Of a stretch of DNA of 64,000 bases, positions 1 through 9,252 are shown piece after piece. Source of the DNA: Mesorhizobium sp. 131-2-1. Lineage in GTDB: Bacteria; Pseudomonadota; Alphaproteobacteria; Rhizobiales; Rhizobiaceae. The notes beneath the pieces were generated by a model. It was not told the origin of the DNA. It saw only the letters and a list, made by a program, of their open reading frames with translations, and made no database searches. Position numbers and translations under genes: made by a program. The stretch spans positions 5,580,501-5,644,500 of the forward strand of contig NZ_AP023247.1 of the NCBI RefSeq assembly GCF_016756535.1, read 5' to 3'. How positions within the stretch are numbered: position 1 is the first letter of the stretch; every line of letters starts with the position of its first letter.

Positions 1-1387
1 TGTAAATGCGACTGCCTGCGAGCGTGAGAATGCCATGGGCGAGATAGGCGGCGCCCATTTCCTCCATCAGGTGTTTGCGTGCGTTGGCCTCCCGCATCAG
101 CTTGATGGGGTTGCGCATGCTCATCAGAAGCACGGCCGAGGTTTGGAGATGCACGATGGAACCCATGTTGTAGACGACATACGGCAGGCCGAGCCGGTTG
201 AGGATTTCCTTCAATCCCTTGGCAAGTCGGTCTCCGGCCCGGCCGGCAAGAACAGGTGCATTCGTGCGTGCCATTTCCTCGATCGCATAATAGCCAGCGA
301 CGCAGGAGAGTGGGTTCGCAGAGAGAGTACCGCCGACGAAAGCACGTTTGCTCGACGTGCCGATGCCGCCGACCAGCGTCATCATGATTTCCTTCCGGCC
401 ACCGATGCCGCCCGCCATCAGATAGCCACCCGTGAGGCACTTGCCAAACACGGTGATGTCGGGATTCACGTTGAAATAGCCTTGGGCGCCACCCATGCCG
501 ACGCGGAAACCGGTAACGACCTCGTCGAAGATCAACAATGCGCCAAATTCATCGCAAAGCTTTCGGACTTCACGGTTGTATTCGGGAGTTACAGGCCGCG
601 TACCGCTTTCTGGCCCTAGAGGTTCCACGATGACAGCGGCTGTCCCACCGCGAATACGGTTCAGCATCAGCTTTCGGCGCAGCGTGCCAAGCTCGTTGGG
701 GAAGACTTCTTGCGTATAGGCTGTGGCGCCTTTCGGAATACCCGTGGCTTCGCGCCGACCGGTGCCGGGCACACGCATGCCGTAGACCATCTGATCGCTC
801 CAGCCGTGATAATCGCCGCCGACCTTGATCACCCACTTCTTGCCGGTATAGACCCGCGCGAGGCGGATCGCGCCCATGCACGCCTCGGTGCCAGACCCGA
901 GCATGCGGAACATCTCGATGCCCGGCATGTATTGCCGAATGATCTCGGCGAGCTTGAATTCGTATTCGTGCAGAAGGCCGGTAACCGGGCCGCATTCGTC
1001 GATCAACTGATGGGCCTTCTCGCGCACTGGCCGGTAGTTGGAACCAAGGAGTGTCGGTCCGCCCGCCTGCAGAAAATCGATGTAGCGGTTGCCATCTGCG
1101 TCCCACATATGGGCGCCGTCGACCTTGGCGGCGGCGATCGGGAACGGATAGTTGAAGGCGAGGTTATGCTGGACCCCACCGGGGATAACCTCGTTCGCCC
1201 GCTTGGCCCAAGCCTTGGAGGTCGAGCATTTCTTTTCGAAGTAGTCGATCACCTTTGCCATGTTGGCCTTGGAAATTCCGCGCAGCGGCTGCTTGAGCAG
1301 GGCGTTCAAACGATCCATGAGGTCTTTGTTGTCTGGCCAGGCGCTGATGCTATAGGAAGGCTCCTGGGTACGAGCTGCCATGTCCAT
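1..1387 (-). CDS. Class III aminotransferase, glutamate-1-semialdehyde aminotransferase-like (3' end outside window)
   Basis: An open frame runs from an ATG at 1387 to the left edge, so about 462 codons are visible and the C-terminus is missing. The start has a GGGAG ribosome site six bases upstream and lies one base after the stop of the class II aldolase, so the two are co-transcribed. Seen in the translation: a glycine-rich ML-GSGTEA cofactor loop, the IFDEVVTGFR motif whose Asp contacts the PLP ring nitrogen, and FGKCLTGG holding the Schiff-base lysine. These are hallmarks of PLP fold-type I class III aminotransferases of the glutamate-1-semialdehyde mutase-like branch. True HemL is unlikely: there is an N-terminal extension of about 60 residues, and the neighbours are sugar kinase and aldolase. 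The amino acceptor is unknown; an aldehyde or keto product of the aldolase is an inference. Confidence 0.88.
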   Translation of the reverse strand, partial: MDMAARTQEPSYSISAWPDNKDLMDRLNALLKQPLRGISKANMAKVIDYFEKKCSTSKAWAKRANEVIPGGVQHNLAFNYPFPIAAAKVDGAHMWDADGNRYIDFLQAGGPTLLGSNYRPVREKAHQLIDECGPVTGLLHEYEFKLAEIIRQYMPGIEMFRMLGSGTEACMGAIRLARVYTGKKWVIKVGGDYHGWSDQMVYGMRVPGTGRREATGIPKGATAYTQEVFPNELGTLRRKLMLNRIRGGTAAVIVEPLGPESGTRPVTPEYNREVRKLCDEFGALLIFDEVVTGFRVGMGGAQGYFNVNPDITVFGKCLTGGYLMAGGIGGRKEIMMTLVGGIGTSSKRAFVGGTLSANPLSCVAGYYAIEEMARTNAPVLAGRAGDRLAKGLKEILNRLGLPYVVYNMGSIVHLQTSAVLLMSMRNPIKLMREANARKHLMEEMGAAYLAHGILTLAGSRIY

Positions 1388-1388
1388 T

Positions 1389-2042
1389 TCAGGCTCCCTT
1401 GATCTCGGCTTTGTCCAGGGTGTTCAGAATGAACGCCTGAAGTTGCTTGTCGAGCTTGACGCGTTTCTTGATGCGATCGCGAAGATGAACGGCGGACGCC
1501 GATTCGATCTTGCGGATCATGCTGGTTGCGGCCTTGAGATCGACCCCGGCGCAGATGACGCCGTGACTTGCCAGAAGATACGCAAAGATGTCTGGCCGCA
1601 GGGCCTTCGCGAAAGCCTTGGCCAACATTCCTGTGCCGGAAGGCCTGTACGGAATGAGGGCGACATGGGGACCCAGAGTCGTAAGGTCGCTTCCCTTCGG
1701 CCAGGGCAGAATTTCGTGCAGCAGCGCTACCGCGCTTGCGATCGGTTGGTGGGTATGAACGCTGGCATTGCGACCGGGATGGGTCCTGAGCAACCGCGCA
1801 TGCAGACCCTTTTCGATGGTGGGTGTCCTGTCACCTTCCACAACCTCGAGCGTGTCGATGTTGAGGATCACCACGTCTTCTGCCCGCACGGAGTAGTAGT
1901 CCGTGGCCGAGGGCGTGGCCGCCATCAGCTTGTGGTCGACGCGAACGCCGATATTTCCACCCGTTCCGGCAAAATAGCCTTTATCCGCGAAGTAGCGGCA
2001 CATATCGGCAATCTCCTGCCGCTGCGCCATGAATCTAGCCAT
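1389..2042 (-). CDS. Class II aldolase/adducin family protein (fuculose-phosphate aldolase type)
   Basis: This 217-residue protein has the class II aldolase layout. It has a GTGGNIGVR phosphate-binding loop near residues 26-34, a TPS motif near 43, a probable acid/zinc Glu at 77, an HTH pair (His96, His98) and a third zinc histidine in SHGV (His160). Family members cleave or epimerise phosphorylated sugars such as L-fuculose-1-phosphate or L-ribulose-5-phosphate using zinc. The gene overlaps the end of the FGGY kinase gene by 8 bases and is followed after 1 base by the aminotransferase, giving a kinase-aldolase-aminotransferase operon. Phosphorylation by the kinase followed by cleavage here is the natural reading, but the substrate is not known. 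Met5 is a possible alternative start. Confidence 0.88.
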   Translation of the reverse strand: MARFMAQRQEIADMCRYFADKGYFAGTGGNIGVRVDHKLMAATPSATDYYSVRAEDVVILNIDTLEVVEGDRTPTIEKGLHARLLRTHPGRNASVHTHQPIASAVALLHEILPWPKGSDLTTLGPHVALIPYRPSGTGMLAKAFAKALRPDIFAYLLASHGVICAGVDLKAATSMIRKIESASAVHLRDRIKKRVKLDKQLQAFILNTLDKAEIKGA

Positions 2043-3633
2043 GAACCTTTCCCTTCGAACTGTTCAGACGTCGATAAAGCGGCGCCAGGCGCCGGTGGAG
2101 TTCTGTGAAAATCCCGAAACGTTCGTCGTAGAGCCGGCGCACGGCCGTGTCTGGCTCATAGACCCTGTCGATAACGACGTGACGCGCAGCCTCCTCGAGC
2201 CGGATCAGGCCGAGACCGGCCGCACCGATAAAAGCCGCACCGCGCGCATTCGCCTTCATCGGATCACGCGGTCGGCGGATCCGAACCCCCAGAACATCGG
2301 CGAAGATTTGGCACCAGGAATGCGACATCGCGCCGCCGCCGATCATCGTGATCTCTTCCGGCCTGCGTCCCAGGAAGCGGCTCACCGGTTTCATCATCCA
2401 CCGGGTGTTGAGCGCAACGCCTTCGAATACGGCCCTGACCAGCGTCTCCCGATTGTGCTCGATGCTCATGTTGAAGATGCCAGCCCGAAGCGTTGGATCG
2501 TCTACCGGGCAGCGCTCGCCGAAAAGCCAGGGCAGATACATCATGCCGTCGGCACCTGCCGGCGTGCGCGCCGCGATCTCATCGAGAATCCTGTAGGTGT
2601 CAGGCGTCGGCTCGGAGTCGATCAGCCCGTCGTCGTGGAAGACGATCCGATCCTTCAGGAACGCGATGTTGCTCGCTCCGCTCGATTGCATGGCGATCAT
2701 GAGATACTTCGCCGGAACCGGACAAGGGACAGACGTGATCTGATCCATCACGCTGGTCTTCTTGAAGGGTACATGCGTAGATATCCACGACGATGAGCCC
2801 ATGTAGAGATGGGTGTCGTAATCGGCGAGCGTCCCCGCCCCGATCGCGGCCGCCGAATTGTCGATCGCGCCAGCGACGACCGGCGTCTTCGGCGAGAGAC
2901 CAAGCAACGCTGCAACGGAAGGAAGCAGGGTTCCCACCACGTCCGTACAGCGCACCAGGTCCGGAAACTTTGCCTTGTCGATGCCGCTTGCGGCAATCAG
3001 GCCATCGTCATACCGGATACGGTCGACATCGCGGTTGTCTGTCACCCACGAGGTAAGGATCGAATCCTGGGTGGCGCAGAACCGGCCAGTGAGCCGCAGG
3101 TTGAAGAAATCGAGAACGTTGAGGAATTTGTAGGTTTTCTCATAAATCTCCGGGAACGCATCGCGGATCAGGAGCATGTGGCCCGCGGGGTCCTTGCCCG
3201 ACAAAGCCGGCGCCCCGCCGCAGAGCCTCAACCATTTCTGCAGCTTGATCGCATCATATCCCGCTACCTTTAGCGCGCCGCGCATCTCCTTTTTCAGGTA
3301 GCGCGCGCCGCGCATGTCGAGCCAGATAACTGCATTCATCAGTACATTGCCGTCGCGATCAACGGCAATGGTGCCCTCGCCCTGAGTTGACGAGCAGACC
3401 GCGACGATATTCGCGCGTGGCACAGTATTCTGGCCAAGCACTTCCCGAGATGCTTCGATGAAAGCTGTCCACCATTGAAATGGGTCCTGCTCGGCCCCTA
3501 TCGTGTCTACCACCAGCAACGGAACCGGCCGAAATGCCCAGGCAACCACCTCCCCGGTGATCGAAACCAGCCCGACTTTGCAGCCGCTGGTGCCGAGATC
3601 AATCGACAGGACGTATTGGTCGGACCTGGCCAT
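2035..3633 (-). CDS. FGGY-family carbohydrate kinase (xylulokinase-like)
   Basis: This 532-residue cytoplasmic sugar kinase belongs to the FGGY branch of the actin-like ATPase fold. The N-terminal ATP phosphate loop is SIDLGTSGCKVGL (about residues 10-22), a second phosphate motif is VVAGAIDNSAAAIGAG, and the adenosine loop is IGGGAMSHSWCQIFAD near 425. Length is slightly above the usual 490-510. It is the first gene of a minus-strand operon with the class II aldolase and aminotransferase, and its stop overlaps the aldolase start. The family phosphorylates pentoses, polyols or keto-sugars; the exact substrate cannot be called. No strong ribosome site is visible before the ATG. The 122 bases to the AraC gene presumably hold the promoter. 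Confidence 0.88.
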   Translation of the reverse strand: MARSDQYVLSIDLGTSGCKVGLVSITGEVVAWAFRPVPLLVVDTIGAEQDPFQWWTAFIEASREVLGQNTVPRANIVAVCSSTQGEGTIAVDRDGNVLMNAVIWLDMRGARYLKKEMRGALKVAGYDAIKLQKWLRLCGGAPALSGKDPAGHMLLIRDAFPEIYEKTYKFLNVLDFFNLRLTGRFCATQDSILTSWVTDNRDVDRIRYDDGLIAASGIDKAKFPDLVRCTDVVGTLLPSVAALLGLSPKTPVVAGAIDNSAAAIGAGTLADYDTHLYMGSSSWISTHVPFKKTSVMDQITSVPCPVPAKYLMIAMQSSGASNIAFLKDRIVFHDDGLIDSEPTPDTYRILDEIAARTPAGADGMMYLPWLFGERCPVDDPTLRAGIFNMSIEHNRETLVRAVFEGVALNTRWMMKPVSRFLGRRPEEITMIGGGAMSHSWCQIFADVLGVRIRRPRDPMKANARGAAFIGAAGLGLIRLEEAARHVVIDRVYEPDTAVRRLYDERFGIFTELHRRLAPLYRRLNSSKGKVHG

Positions 3634-3755
3634 TTATTGCTGTGCACCAACCCGGCATCGATCGCCGGGCCGCTCCCCATTGTTATTGGATGCTGTGCCA
3701 ACGATAGTTGAAGCCCGCGTATTACGCGTAGCGGCAAAGCTGTCCTTTTAGGGGT

Positions 3756-4796
3756 CTATTTCGGCCAAACAGTAGACAAATCGGCTCGCAGCGCGCCAGG
3801 CGTCGCGCCTGTCCACCGGCGAAAGGCACGCCGGAAATTATGGGGGTCCGAGAAGCCGACGGCAAATGCGATCTGCTCGACCGACATGTTCTGGTTGGCA
3901 AGCAGTTCGAGCGCTCGGTTCTTTCTCAGCCCATCGAGAAGCGATTGAAAGGAGACCCCGCTTTCAGCAAGCCTGCGACGCAGCGTTCGCTCGCTCATAC
4001 CAAGCGCCCGCGCGACCTGAGAAATATGATTGCGGCCGTGGAGCTTTTGCCTCAACACCCTTTCGACAGACGCGATAATTTCGGCCGCCTCCCGGGTCCG
4101 CGCGCGATTATAGGCCAGGAATTCGAGGATCTGACGGTGGCTGAAAGGATCGGCCGTTACCAGCGGGCGCTTGTACCAAGCGGGATCATAGACGAAGGCG
4201 TTTTCCATCTGGCCGAACCGCACCGCGCAGCCGAACACTCTTTGGTAAACCTCTGCATGGGCGGGTGCCGGATAAGCAAGGTCAACACGTGACGGCTTGA
4301 ACTCCGCGCCGACAAGGCCGGTGGCGATCCCCATGAAGCTCGCGAAAGCCTCCTCCACCAGGAAAACATATATATCGGGGTCGTGAAACCGGCTTGCAGC
4401 GGTGACGACAACACCTTCCGGGCTGACCCTGGCGTCGAATTCCAGCATGCTGCCCGTATCTTTCTGTAGATCAAGGCCGAGTTTGACCGCATCGCCAACG
4501 GTGCTCGCTGTCAGCATCGCATGGCCGACAAGGCCAACGGACGTGATCTTCTCGCGAATCCCGGTTTCGAGCCCCAGCGCCTTGCCCTTGGTCATCTTCA
4601 TTGCGCGCAGGATCGCTTCACGCCCCTGGCGAAAGGAAACCCGGCAGGCTGGATCCGCGAGATCCTCCATCGTGATGCCGAGGCCAACGGTCAATCGGGA
4701 GGCGTTCAGACCGAAATCGCTGAGCGTCGCGACAAGGCTTCGAATGAGAAAGGCGGGAATGTTGGCGGTGACGTAGCGCGCATCGACTGTCTTCAT
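3756..4796 (-). CDS. AraC-family transcriptional regulator with arabinose-binding-like N-terminal domain
   Basis: This 346-residue regulator has an N-terminal ligand domain of the PF12625 type (about residues 15-205) and a C-terminal AraC DNA-binding domain (about 235-340). The domain has two helix-turn-helix motifs, ISQVARALGMSERTLRRRLAESG and the AraC signature around AFAVGFSDPHNFRRAFRRWTGATPG. This architecture is shared with OruR/ArgR-like activators. It is on the same strand as, and upstream of, the kinase-aldolase-aminotransferase operon, with a 122-base gap. It may therefore control that operon, which is an inference from position only. Confidence 0.88.
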   Translation of the reverse strand: MKTVDARYVTANIPAFLIRSLVATLSDFGLNASRLTVGLGITMEDLADPACRVSFRQGREAILRAMKMTKGKALGLETGIREKITSVGLVGHAMLTASTVGDAVKLGLDLQKDTGSMLEFDARVSPEGVVVTAASRFHDPDIYVFLVEEAFASFMGIATGLVGAEFKPSRVDLAYPAPAHAEVYQRVFGCAVRFGQMENAFVYDPAWYKRPLVTADPFSHRQILEFLAYNRARTREAAEIIASVERVLRQKLHGRNHISQVARALGMSERTLRRRLAESGVSFQSLLDGLRKNRALELLANQNMSVEQIAFAVGFSDPHNFRRAFRRWTGATPGALRADLSTVWPK

Positions 4797-4975
4797 ATGA
4801 CCCCTTTATGGGCGACCTTCCTTTCGCCCTTCTCCGCCGCGCCCCTGCCCTTCCGCCGTGCATCGTGACAATGGTGGAACAACTGCGGGCATTTGAAAAG
4901 CAGCCCTGATCGCACGCATCGCCCGCCGGCCCGGCGCCGGCACCGGCTGGTCGCTCGGGCTGGCATGACGCCCGA

Positions 4976-6175
4976 TCAGTCGAAGAACCCGGCGTCCTCT
5001 TCCAGCAGATATTTCTTGGCACCCTGGGCGTCGATGTCGAGGCCGAGCCCGGGAGCTTCGAGCAGATCGATCATCGAATCCTTGACCACCTGCTTGGGCA
5101 GGCCGATGACGATGTCGTTCCACCAGGGGTCCGAGGCGCTGGGATATTCGAATGCCACGTAATTGGCGGGCAAGGTGGCGCAGACATTGATCAGCGCGCC
5201 GAGGCCGAGCAGGCCGTTCGCGGTGCCGTGCGGCGCCATCAGGATCGAGTGCATATAGGCGTGCTCGGCGACCCATTTGAGCTCGGCAATGCCGCCAATA
5301 TCGGCCGGATCGGGGCCGATGACGCGCACCGCCTGCGTCTCGATCAGCTCCTTGAAATTGTGCCGCAGGTAGATCTGCTCGCCGGTATGGATTGGCGTCG
5401 AGGTGGAGGTCGTCAGTTCCCGATAGGCCTGCGGATTGACCCACGGCACATAGTCGCCGGTCAGCATGTCCTCGAGCCACATCAAATTGTACTTCTCGAC
5501 CGCGCGAGCGAACTTGATCGCATCGGGCAGCATCCAGCCCGGGCCGCAGTCGAGCGCCAGGCTGACCGTGTCGCCCAGCACTTCCTTCATCGCGATCACG
5601 CAGTCGAGCATGTGATTGAAACCGCGCTCGCTGATCACTCCCTGATCCATGGCGCCGTGGTAGCCGGCCTTCTTCTGCATCACGCCGTAATGGAAGCCCT
5701 CGACGGTGTCCTTCATGTTGGAGTGGAACGAGATTCCCTGCTTGATCATGAAGAAGTTCTGCGGTTGCTCCATCATCCATTTGACGTCGGCGGCGTAATC
5801 CTCCGGCCGGTCGCCGGCGCGCTTCTGACGGATCGAGCCGTTGTAGACGCGCACCTTGTCGCGCACCTTGCCGCCGAGCAGCTTATAGACCGGAACGCCG
5901 GCCGCCTTGCCGGCAATGTCCCACAAAGCATGCTCGATGGCGGAGACGGCGGCGCCATAGGGCTTGAACGAGCCGCGCTGGCGGATCTTCAGCATCACGC
6001 GCTCGACATCGGTCGGGTCCTCGCCGATCAGTGCCTCGCGGAAATGCAGCACAAAGGGCTTGAGGTAGGTCTTGGTGAACTCGACTTCCCCAAGGCCATA
6101 AAGGCCCTCGTCGGTCACGATGCGGACGATCGGGTGCTTGCCGATCACAGCGCAGCGCAGGTCGGTGATCTTCAT
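4976..6175 (-). CDS. Mandelate racemase/muconate lactonizing enzyme family protein 1 (enolase superfamily dehydratase)
   Basis: This 399-residue protein has the enolase-superfamily capping domain (residues 1-120) and a TIM-barrel domain. Metal ligands can be placed at Asp209 (ALDCG), Glu235 (WLED) and Glu266 (TGEQ), with a candidate general base His316 (APHG) and Lys145 on the second barrel strand. Members abstract the proton alpha to a carboxylate, usually dehydrating a sugar acid. It lies 9 bases after the NIPSNAP gene and continues a run of enolase-type genes on this strand. The WWNDIV motif near the C-terminus is shared with the next enolase gene, suggesting the two are related paralogues. 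The substrate is unassigned. The 179 bases downstream to the AraC gene hold only GC-rich inverted repeats. Confidence 0.88.
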   Translation of the reverse strand: MKITDLRCAVIGKHPIVRIVTDEGLYGLGEVEFTKTYLKPFVLHFREALIGEDPTDVERVMLKIRQRGSFKPYGAAVSAIEHALWDIAGKAAGVPVYKLLGGKVRDKVRVYNGSIRQKRAGDRPEDYAADVKWMMEQPQNFFMIKQGISFHSNMKDTVEGFHYGVMQKKAGYHGAMDQGVISERGFNHMLDCVIAMKEVLGDTVSLALDCGPGWMLPDAIKFARAVEKYNLMWLEDMLTGDYVPWVNPQAYRELTTSTSTPIHTGEQIYLRHNFKELIETQAVRVIGPDPADIGGIAELKWVAEHAYMHSILMAPHGTANGLLGLGALINVCATLPANYVAFEYPSASDPWWNDIVIGLPKQVVKDSMIDLLEAPGLGLDIDAQGAKKYLLEEDAGFFD

Positions 6176-6184
6176 GGCGCAGTC

Positions 6185-6511
6185 CTATTTCACAGACGAA
6201 AAAGCTGTCGGCGTGAGCATCTGGCTGCTGATATTGGCAATGATCTGCCCGTCGCGCTCAGACTCGTCCCGGGCCCCGTGCCATGCTGGATCGGTGACGA
6301 AAGCCGCCCATTTCGCCTCACGCTCGGCCAGCGATTCCCAGGCGATGAAATAGGTGAGGCGATTGCTGTTTTCGCCGATCGCCGTGGTGAAAAACCCGGC
6401 TTGGCGGATGCCATGCCTCTCCCAGATGGCCAGCGTTTGGTCGGAAAAGCGCTTGAGCAAAGCCGGCAGCCTGCCCGGCAGGCAGTCATAGATACGCAGT
6501 TCGTAGATCAT
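6185..6511 (-). CDS. NIPSNAP family protein
   Basis: This 108-residue protein begins MIYELRIYDCLPGRLPALLKRF, the diagnostic NIPSNAP start. It continues with the typical ferredoxin-like alpha-beta pattern including FIAWESLAEREAKWAAF. The frame extends further upstream, but the ATG at 6511 matches the family start. NIPSNAP domains form dimeric alpha/beta barrels; the bacterial ones are mostly uncharacterised and often sit in catabolic operons. Here it is placed between two enolase-superfamily genes, 9 bases before the first, so an auxiliary catalytic or binding role in the same pathway is an inference. Confidence 0.85.
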   Translation of the reverse strand: MIYELRIYDCLPGRLPALLKRFSDQTLAIWERHGIRQAGFFTTAIGENSNRLTYFIAWESLAEREAKWAAFVTDPAWHGARDESERDGQIIANISSQMLTPTAFSSVK

Positions 6512-6534
6512 GGTTTCGTCCGCTTCTTTCTTCG

Positions 6535-6552
6535 CCTCTCCCTTGGGAGAGG
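6535..6552. repeat. Perfect short inverted repeat between NIPSNAP and enolase gene 2
   Basis: CCTCTCCC, two bases, then GGGAGAGG. An 8-bp stem with a 2-base loop lies in the 103-base gap, with no following T-run. It could be an mRNA stem-loop or part of a small dispersed palindrome; no function is shown. Confidence 0.45.
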
Positions 6553-6614
6553 TCGACACGAATGGTCGGTCGTTGGCCCTGTGAGCCTGGGGGAATGAGG
6601 GAAGAGGGTCTGGG

Positions 6615-7973
6615 CTAACTCCAGGTCCGGTCCCAGCTATATTCATTGTCCCAATGCTCGGTGGATTGCCATATCCCCGTGACACCCGGTTGCAGGTGCC
6701 GCGAGATTACCTCGTCCACCACGTCGTCAATCCCCAGGCCCGGCTTGTCCGGAACAGTGATAAAGCCGTCCTTGACGAGCGGCTTGGGCAGGCCGGTGAC
6801 GATATCGTCCCACCAGTCGACATCGGCGGAGTGGTATTCGAGCGCCATGAAGTTTTCGGTCGCGGTCGCAACATGCGCGGCGGCCATCGCGGCGATCGGG
6901 CTTTCTGCCATGTGGATGGCCATGGCGACGCCGTGGTCCTGCGCCATGTCGCCGATCTTCTTGGTCTCGAGGATGCCGCCGCTGGTGAGCAGGTCCGGGT
7001 GGATGACCGAGAGGCCGCCGCTCTTCAGCAAAGGCTCGAAAGCTTCCTTGAGGTAGATGTCCTCGCCGGTGCAGATCGGCACCGTGGTGGCCTCCTGCAA
7101 TTGTCGGTACTGCTCGGTGTACTGCCACGGAATCACGTCCTCGAGCCAGGCCGGAACGTATTTCTCGATACGGCGCGACAGGCGTATGCCGTCCTGCAGC
7201 GAGATGTGGCCGACATGGTCGATGGCGAGCGGGATCTCGTATCCGATCACCTCGCGAACCTCGTGGATATATTGCTCGAGCAGGTCGATCCCTTTTTCGG
7301 TGAAATGCAGGCCAGTGAACGGGTGCTGCACGTTCTGCGCGTCGTAGGCAAGATTGCGCGCCTTGCGCTCCTCGAGCGCGCCGCCACGGCCGCGTGGATT
7401 GGCGTGAAACCCTTCGAGCGCGCCGGCGGGTGCGTTCACGGCGCCCGGGACATGGGCGACCTGCATCAAGCCCAGGTCCATCTTGAGGAAGGTGAAACCG
7501 CGGTCCATGCGCTGCTTGAGGCGCTTTCCGGTTTCGGTGCCGCTCGGTTTCTCGGCGTCGGTATCGCAATAGACGCGCACGTGATCGCGAAACTTGCCGC
7601 CGAGCATCTGGTAGATCGGCACGCCATAAGCCTTGCCGGCGAGATCCCAGAGCGCGATCTCGACCGCCGAGACGCCGCCACCTTGCCGACCGTGACCGCC
7701 GAACTGCTTGATGCGGCGAAACAGCCGATCGATGTCGCAAGGGTTCTCGCCAAGCAGCCGGCTTTTCAGCATCAGCGCGTAGGTGGCACTGGCGCCGTCG
7801 CGCACCTCGCCAAGCCCGACGATCCCCTGATTGGTGTAGATCTTGAGCAGCGACGAGGTGAACGGCGCGCCGACAATTTCGGCCACCCGCATGTCGGTGA
7901 TGCGAAGGTCGGATGGTTTGGAGTTCGCGTTGACCCGATTGAGAGCCTCATCGGCTCCACCCGTCTTTGGCAT
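6615..7973 (-). CDS. Mandelate racemase/muconate lactonizing enzyme family protein 2 (enolase superfamily)
   Basis: This 452-residue enolase-superfamily protein is longer than the 380-400 usual because of a 20-residue N-terminal tail and an insertion around residues 168-225. Metal ligands are placed at Asp252 (AIDH), Glu278 (WLEDV) and Glu304 (TGED). His354 (IHMAES) is a candidate base and a KMD motif (Lys164) lies on barrel strand 2. The GHGRQGGG loop near 93-100 is in the capping domain that sets substrate specificity. The start ATG has a GAGGA ribosome site about seven bases upstream. It is co-directional with NIPSNAP and enolase gene 1. The large insertion makes the substrate hard to guess. 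Confidence 0.87.
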   Translation of the reverse strand: MPKTGGADEALNRVNANSKPSDLRITDMRVAEIVGAPFTSSLLKIYTNQGIVGLGEVRDGASATYALMLKSRLLGENPCDIDRLFRRIKQFGGHGRQGGGVSAVEIALWDLAGKAYGVPIYQMLGGKFRDHVRVYCDTDAEKPSGTETGKRLKQRMDRGFTFLKMDLGLMQVAHVPGAVNAPAGALEGFHANPRGRGGALEERKARNLAYDAQNVQHPFTGLHFTEKGIDLLEQYIHEVREVIGYEIPLAIDHVGHISLQDGIRLSRRIEKYVPAWLEDVIPWQYTEQYRQLQEATTVPICTGEDIYLKEAFEPLLKSGGLSVIHPDLLTSGGILETKKIGDMAQDHGVAMAIHMAESPIAAMAAAHVATATENFMALEYHSADVDWWDDIVTGLPKPLVKDGFITVPDKPGLGIDDVVDEVISRHLQPGVTGIWQSTEHWDNEYSWDRTWS

Positions 7974-8034
7974 GACTTGTCCTCGTTCTGGTCGGGGGCT
8001 TGCCGCGCCAAACGCCGGCCGGCACGGAGCATTG

Positions 8035-9201
8035 CTAACTCAGCTCAATCTCGTGCGCCTGCAGGTAATCGCGGTTCATCTCGACGCCGAGACCGGGCTT
8101 CGACGTCAGCTTGAGGCTGCCCTTCGAAACGTCGAGGGGTCTGTCGATGAGGTGATCGTACTTGCCCAGGTTCCACTCCGACGTTTCGAGTTTGTAGAAG
8201 TTGGGAACGGTCATCATCACCTGCGCTCCCGCAACCACGTTGATCGGCCCCGCGGCATCATGTGGCGAGACCGGGATGTAGTAGGCTTCGCACAGGGCGG
8301 AAATCTTCTTGAGCTCGGTAATGCCGCCGGTCCAGGTAACGTCCGGCATGATGTAGTCAGCGAGCTTGTTCTCGAGCACCGGCACGAAATCCCATTTCGT
8401 GTGGCCACGCTCGCCCCACGAGATGGCGGCGCTGACCTTCTCGCGCACCTGTTTGAGGGCGTTAAGGCTTTCCGGCGGACAGGGTTCCTCGAACCAGTCG
8501 ATCTGGCCGGCCTCTTCGAGGCTTCGGCAGAGGCGAATGGCGGTGGGAACGTCGAAGCGGCCATGCGCATCGATGAGGATGTCGACATCAGGGCCAGCCG
8601 TTTCGCGGATCAGAGCTGTGAGTTCGGCCGCTTCGCGCTCGTCCTTGCGCGTCATGCTGCCGTCGAGGTAACCGTCCCGCTGTTCGCGCGACTGCCCATC
8701 GGGGCTGCGGCCCTGGTGCGGGAAGGGGTCGAACTTCAGCCCTGTGTGCCCGGATTCGACGATATCGCGAATTTCGCGGACCACAGCCTCCTTGCTGGTA
8801 AACTTGGCCTGGTTGGGATGGGTGTAGAGCGCGATTTCATCGCGTACCGGTCCGCCCAACAGCTCGTAGATCGGCTTGCCAAGGACTTTGCCGCGGATGT
8901 CCCAGAGGGCTATGTCGATGGCGCTCACGCATTCGACGGCGGCGCCGCGGCTACCCATGTAGGTGAAGCTGCGGAAAATCTTGTGCCACAGGTGCTCGAT
9001 GCGCGCTGGATCCTCGCCGGTCACGGCGATGCCGATCTGCCGAAGGATCGTGCAGAGCGCGCGGTTGGCGAGCCTTGTCGTGGTGGTGATCTCTCCCCAG
9101 CCACTCACGCCTTCGTCGGTCGTCACTTCGACGAACAGATACTCTCCCCAATAAGAAGCATCGGACTTGATCAGCCACGGCCGGATGCTCGTGATTTTCA
9201 T
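8035..9201 (-). CDS. Mandelate racemase/muconate lactonizing enzyme family protein 3 (galactonate dehydratase-like)
   Basis: This 388-residue enolase-superfamily protein resembles the D-galactonate dehydratase/mandelate racemase subgroup. It shows Asp211 and His213 in LIDAHGRFD, Glu238 in WFEEPCPPE, Glu264 in SWGERG and His314 in SPHDAAGP. Lys156 sits in GLKFDPF on barrel strand 2. The [15 protein letters not shown] stretch is typical of sugar-acid dehydratases. It is first after the GntR gene on this strand, with 51 bases between them. The product of such enzymes is a 2-keto-3-deoxy sugar acid, which could feed the RraA-like aldolase encoded further right; that link is an inference. Confidence 0.88.
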   Translation of the reverse strand: MKITSIRPWLIKSDASYWGEYLFVEVTTDEGVSGWGEITTTTRLANRALCTILRQIGIAVTGEDPARIEHLWHKIFRSFTYMGSRGAAVECVSAIDIALWDIRGKVLGKPIYELLGGPVRDEIALYTHPNQAKFTSKEAVVREIRDIVESGHTGLKFDPFPHQGRSPDGQSREQRDGYLDGSMTRKDEREAAELTALIRETAGPDVDILIDAHGRFDVPTAIRLCRSLEEAGQIDWFEEPCPPESLNALKQVREKVSAAISWGERGHTKWDFVPVLENKLADYIMPDVTWTGGITELKKISALCEAYYIPVSPHDAAGPINVVAGAQVMMTVPNFYKLETSEWNLGKYDHLIDRPLDVSKGSLKLTSKPGLGVEMNRDYLQAHEIELS

Positions 9202-9252
9202 CTCAACTGCCTTTGTCTGAAGTGGTCGGGACGATGTTCCAGACCGGAAATT

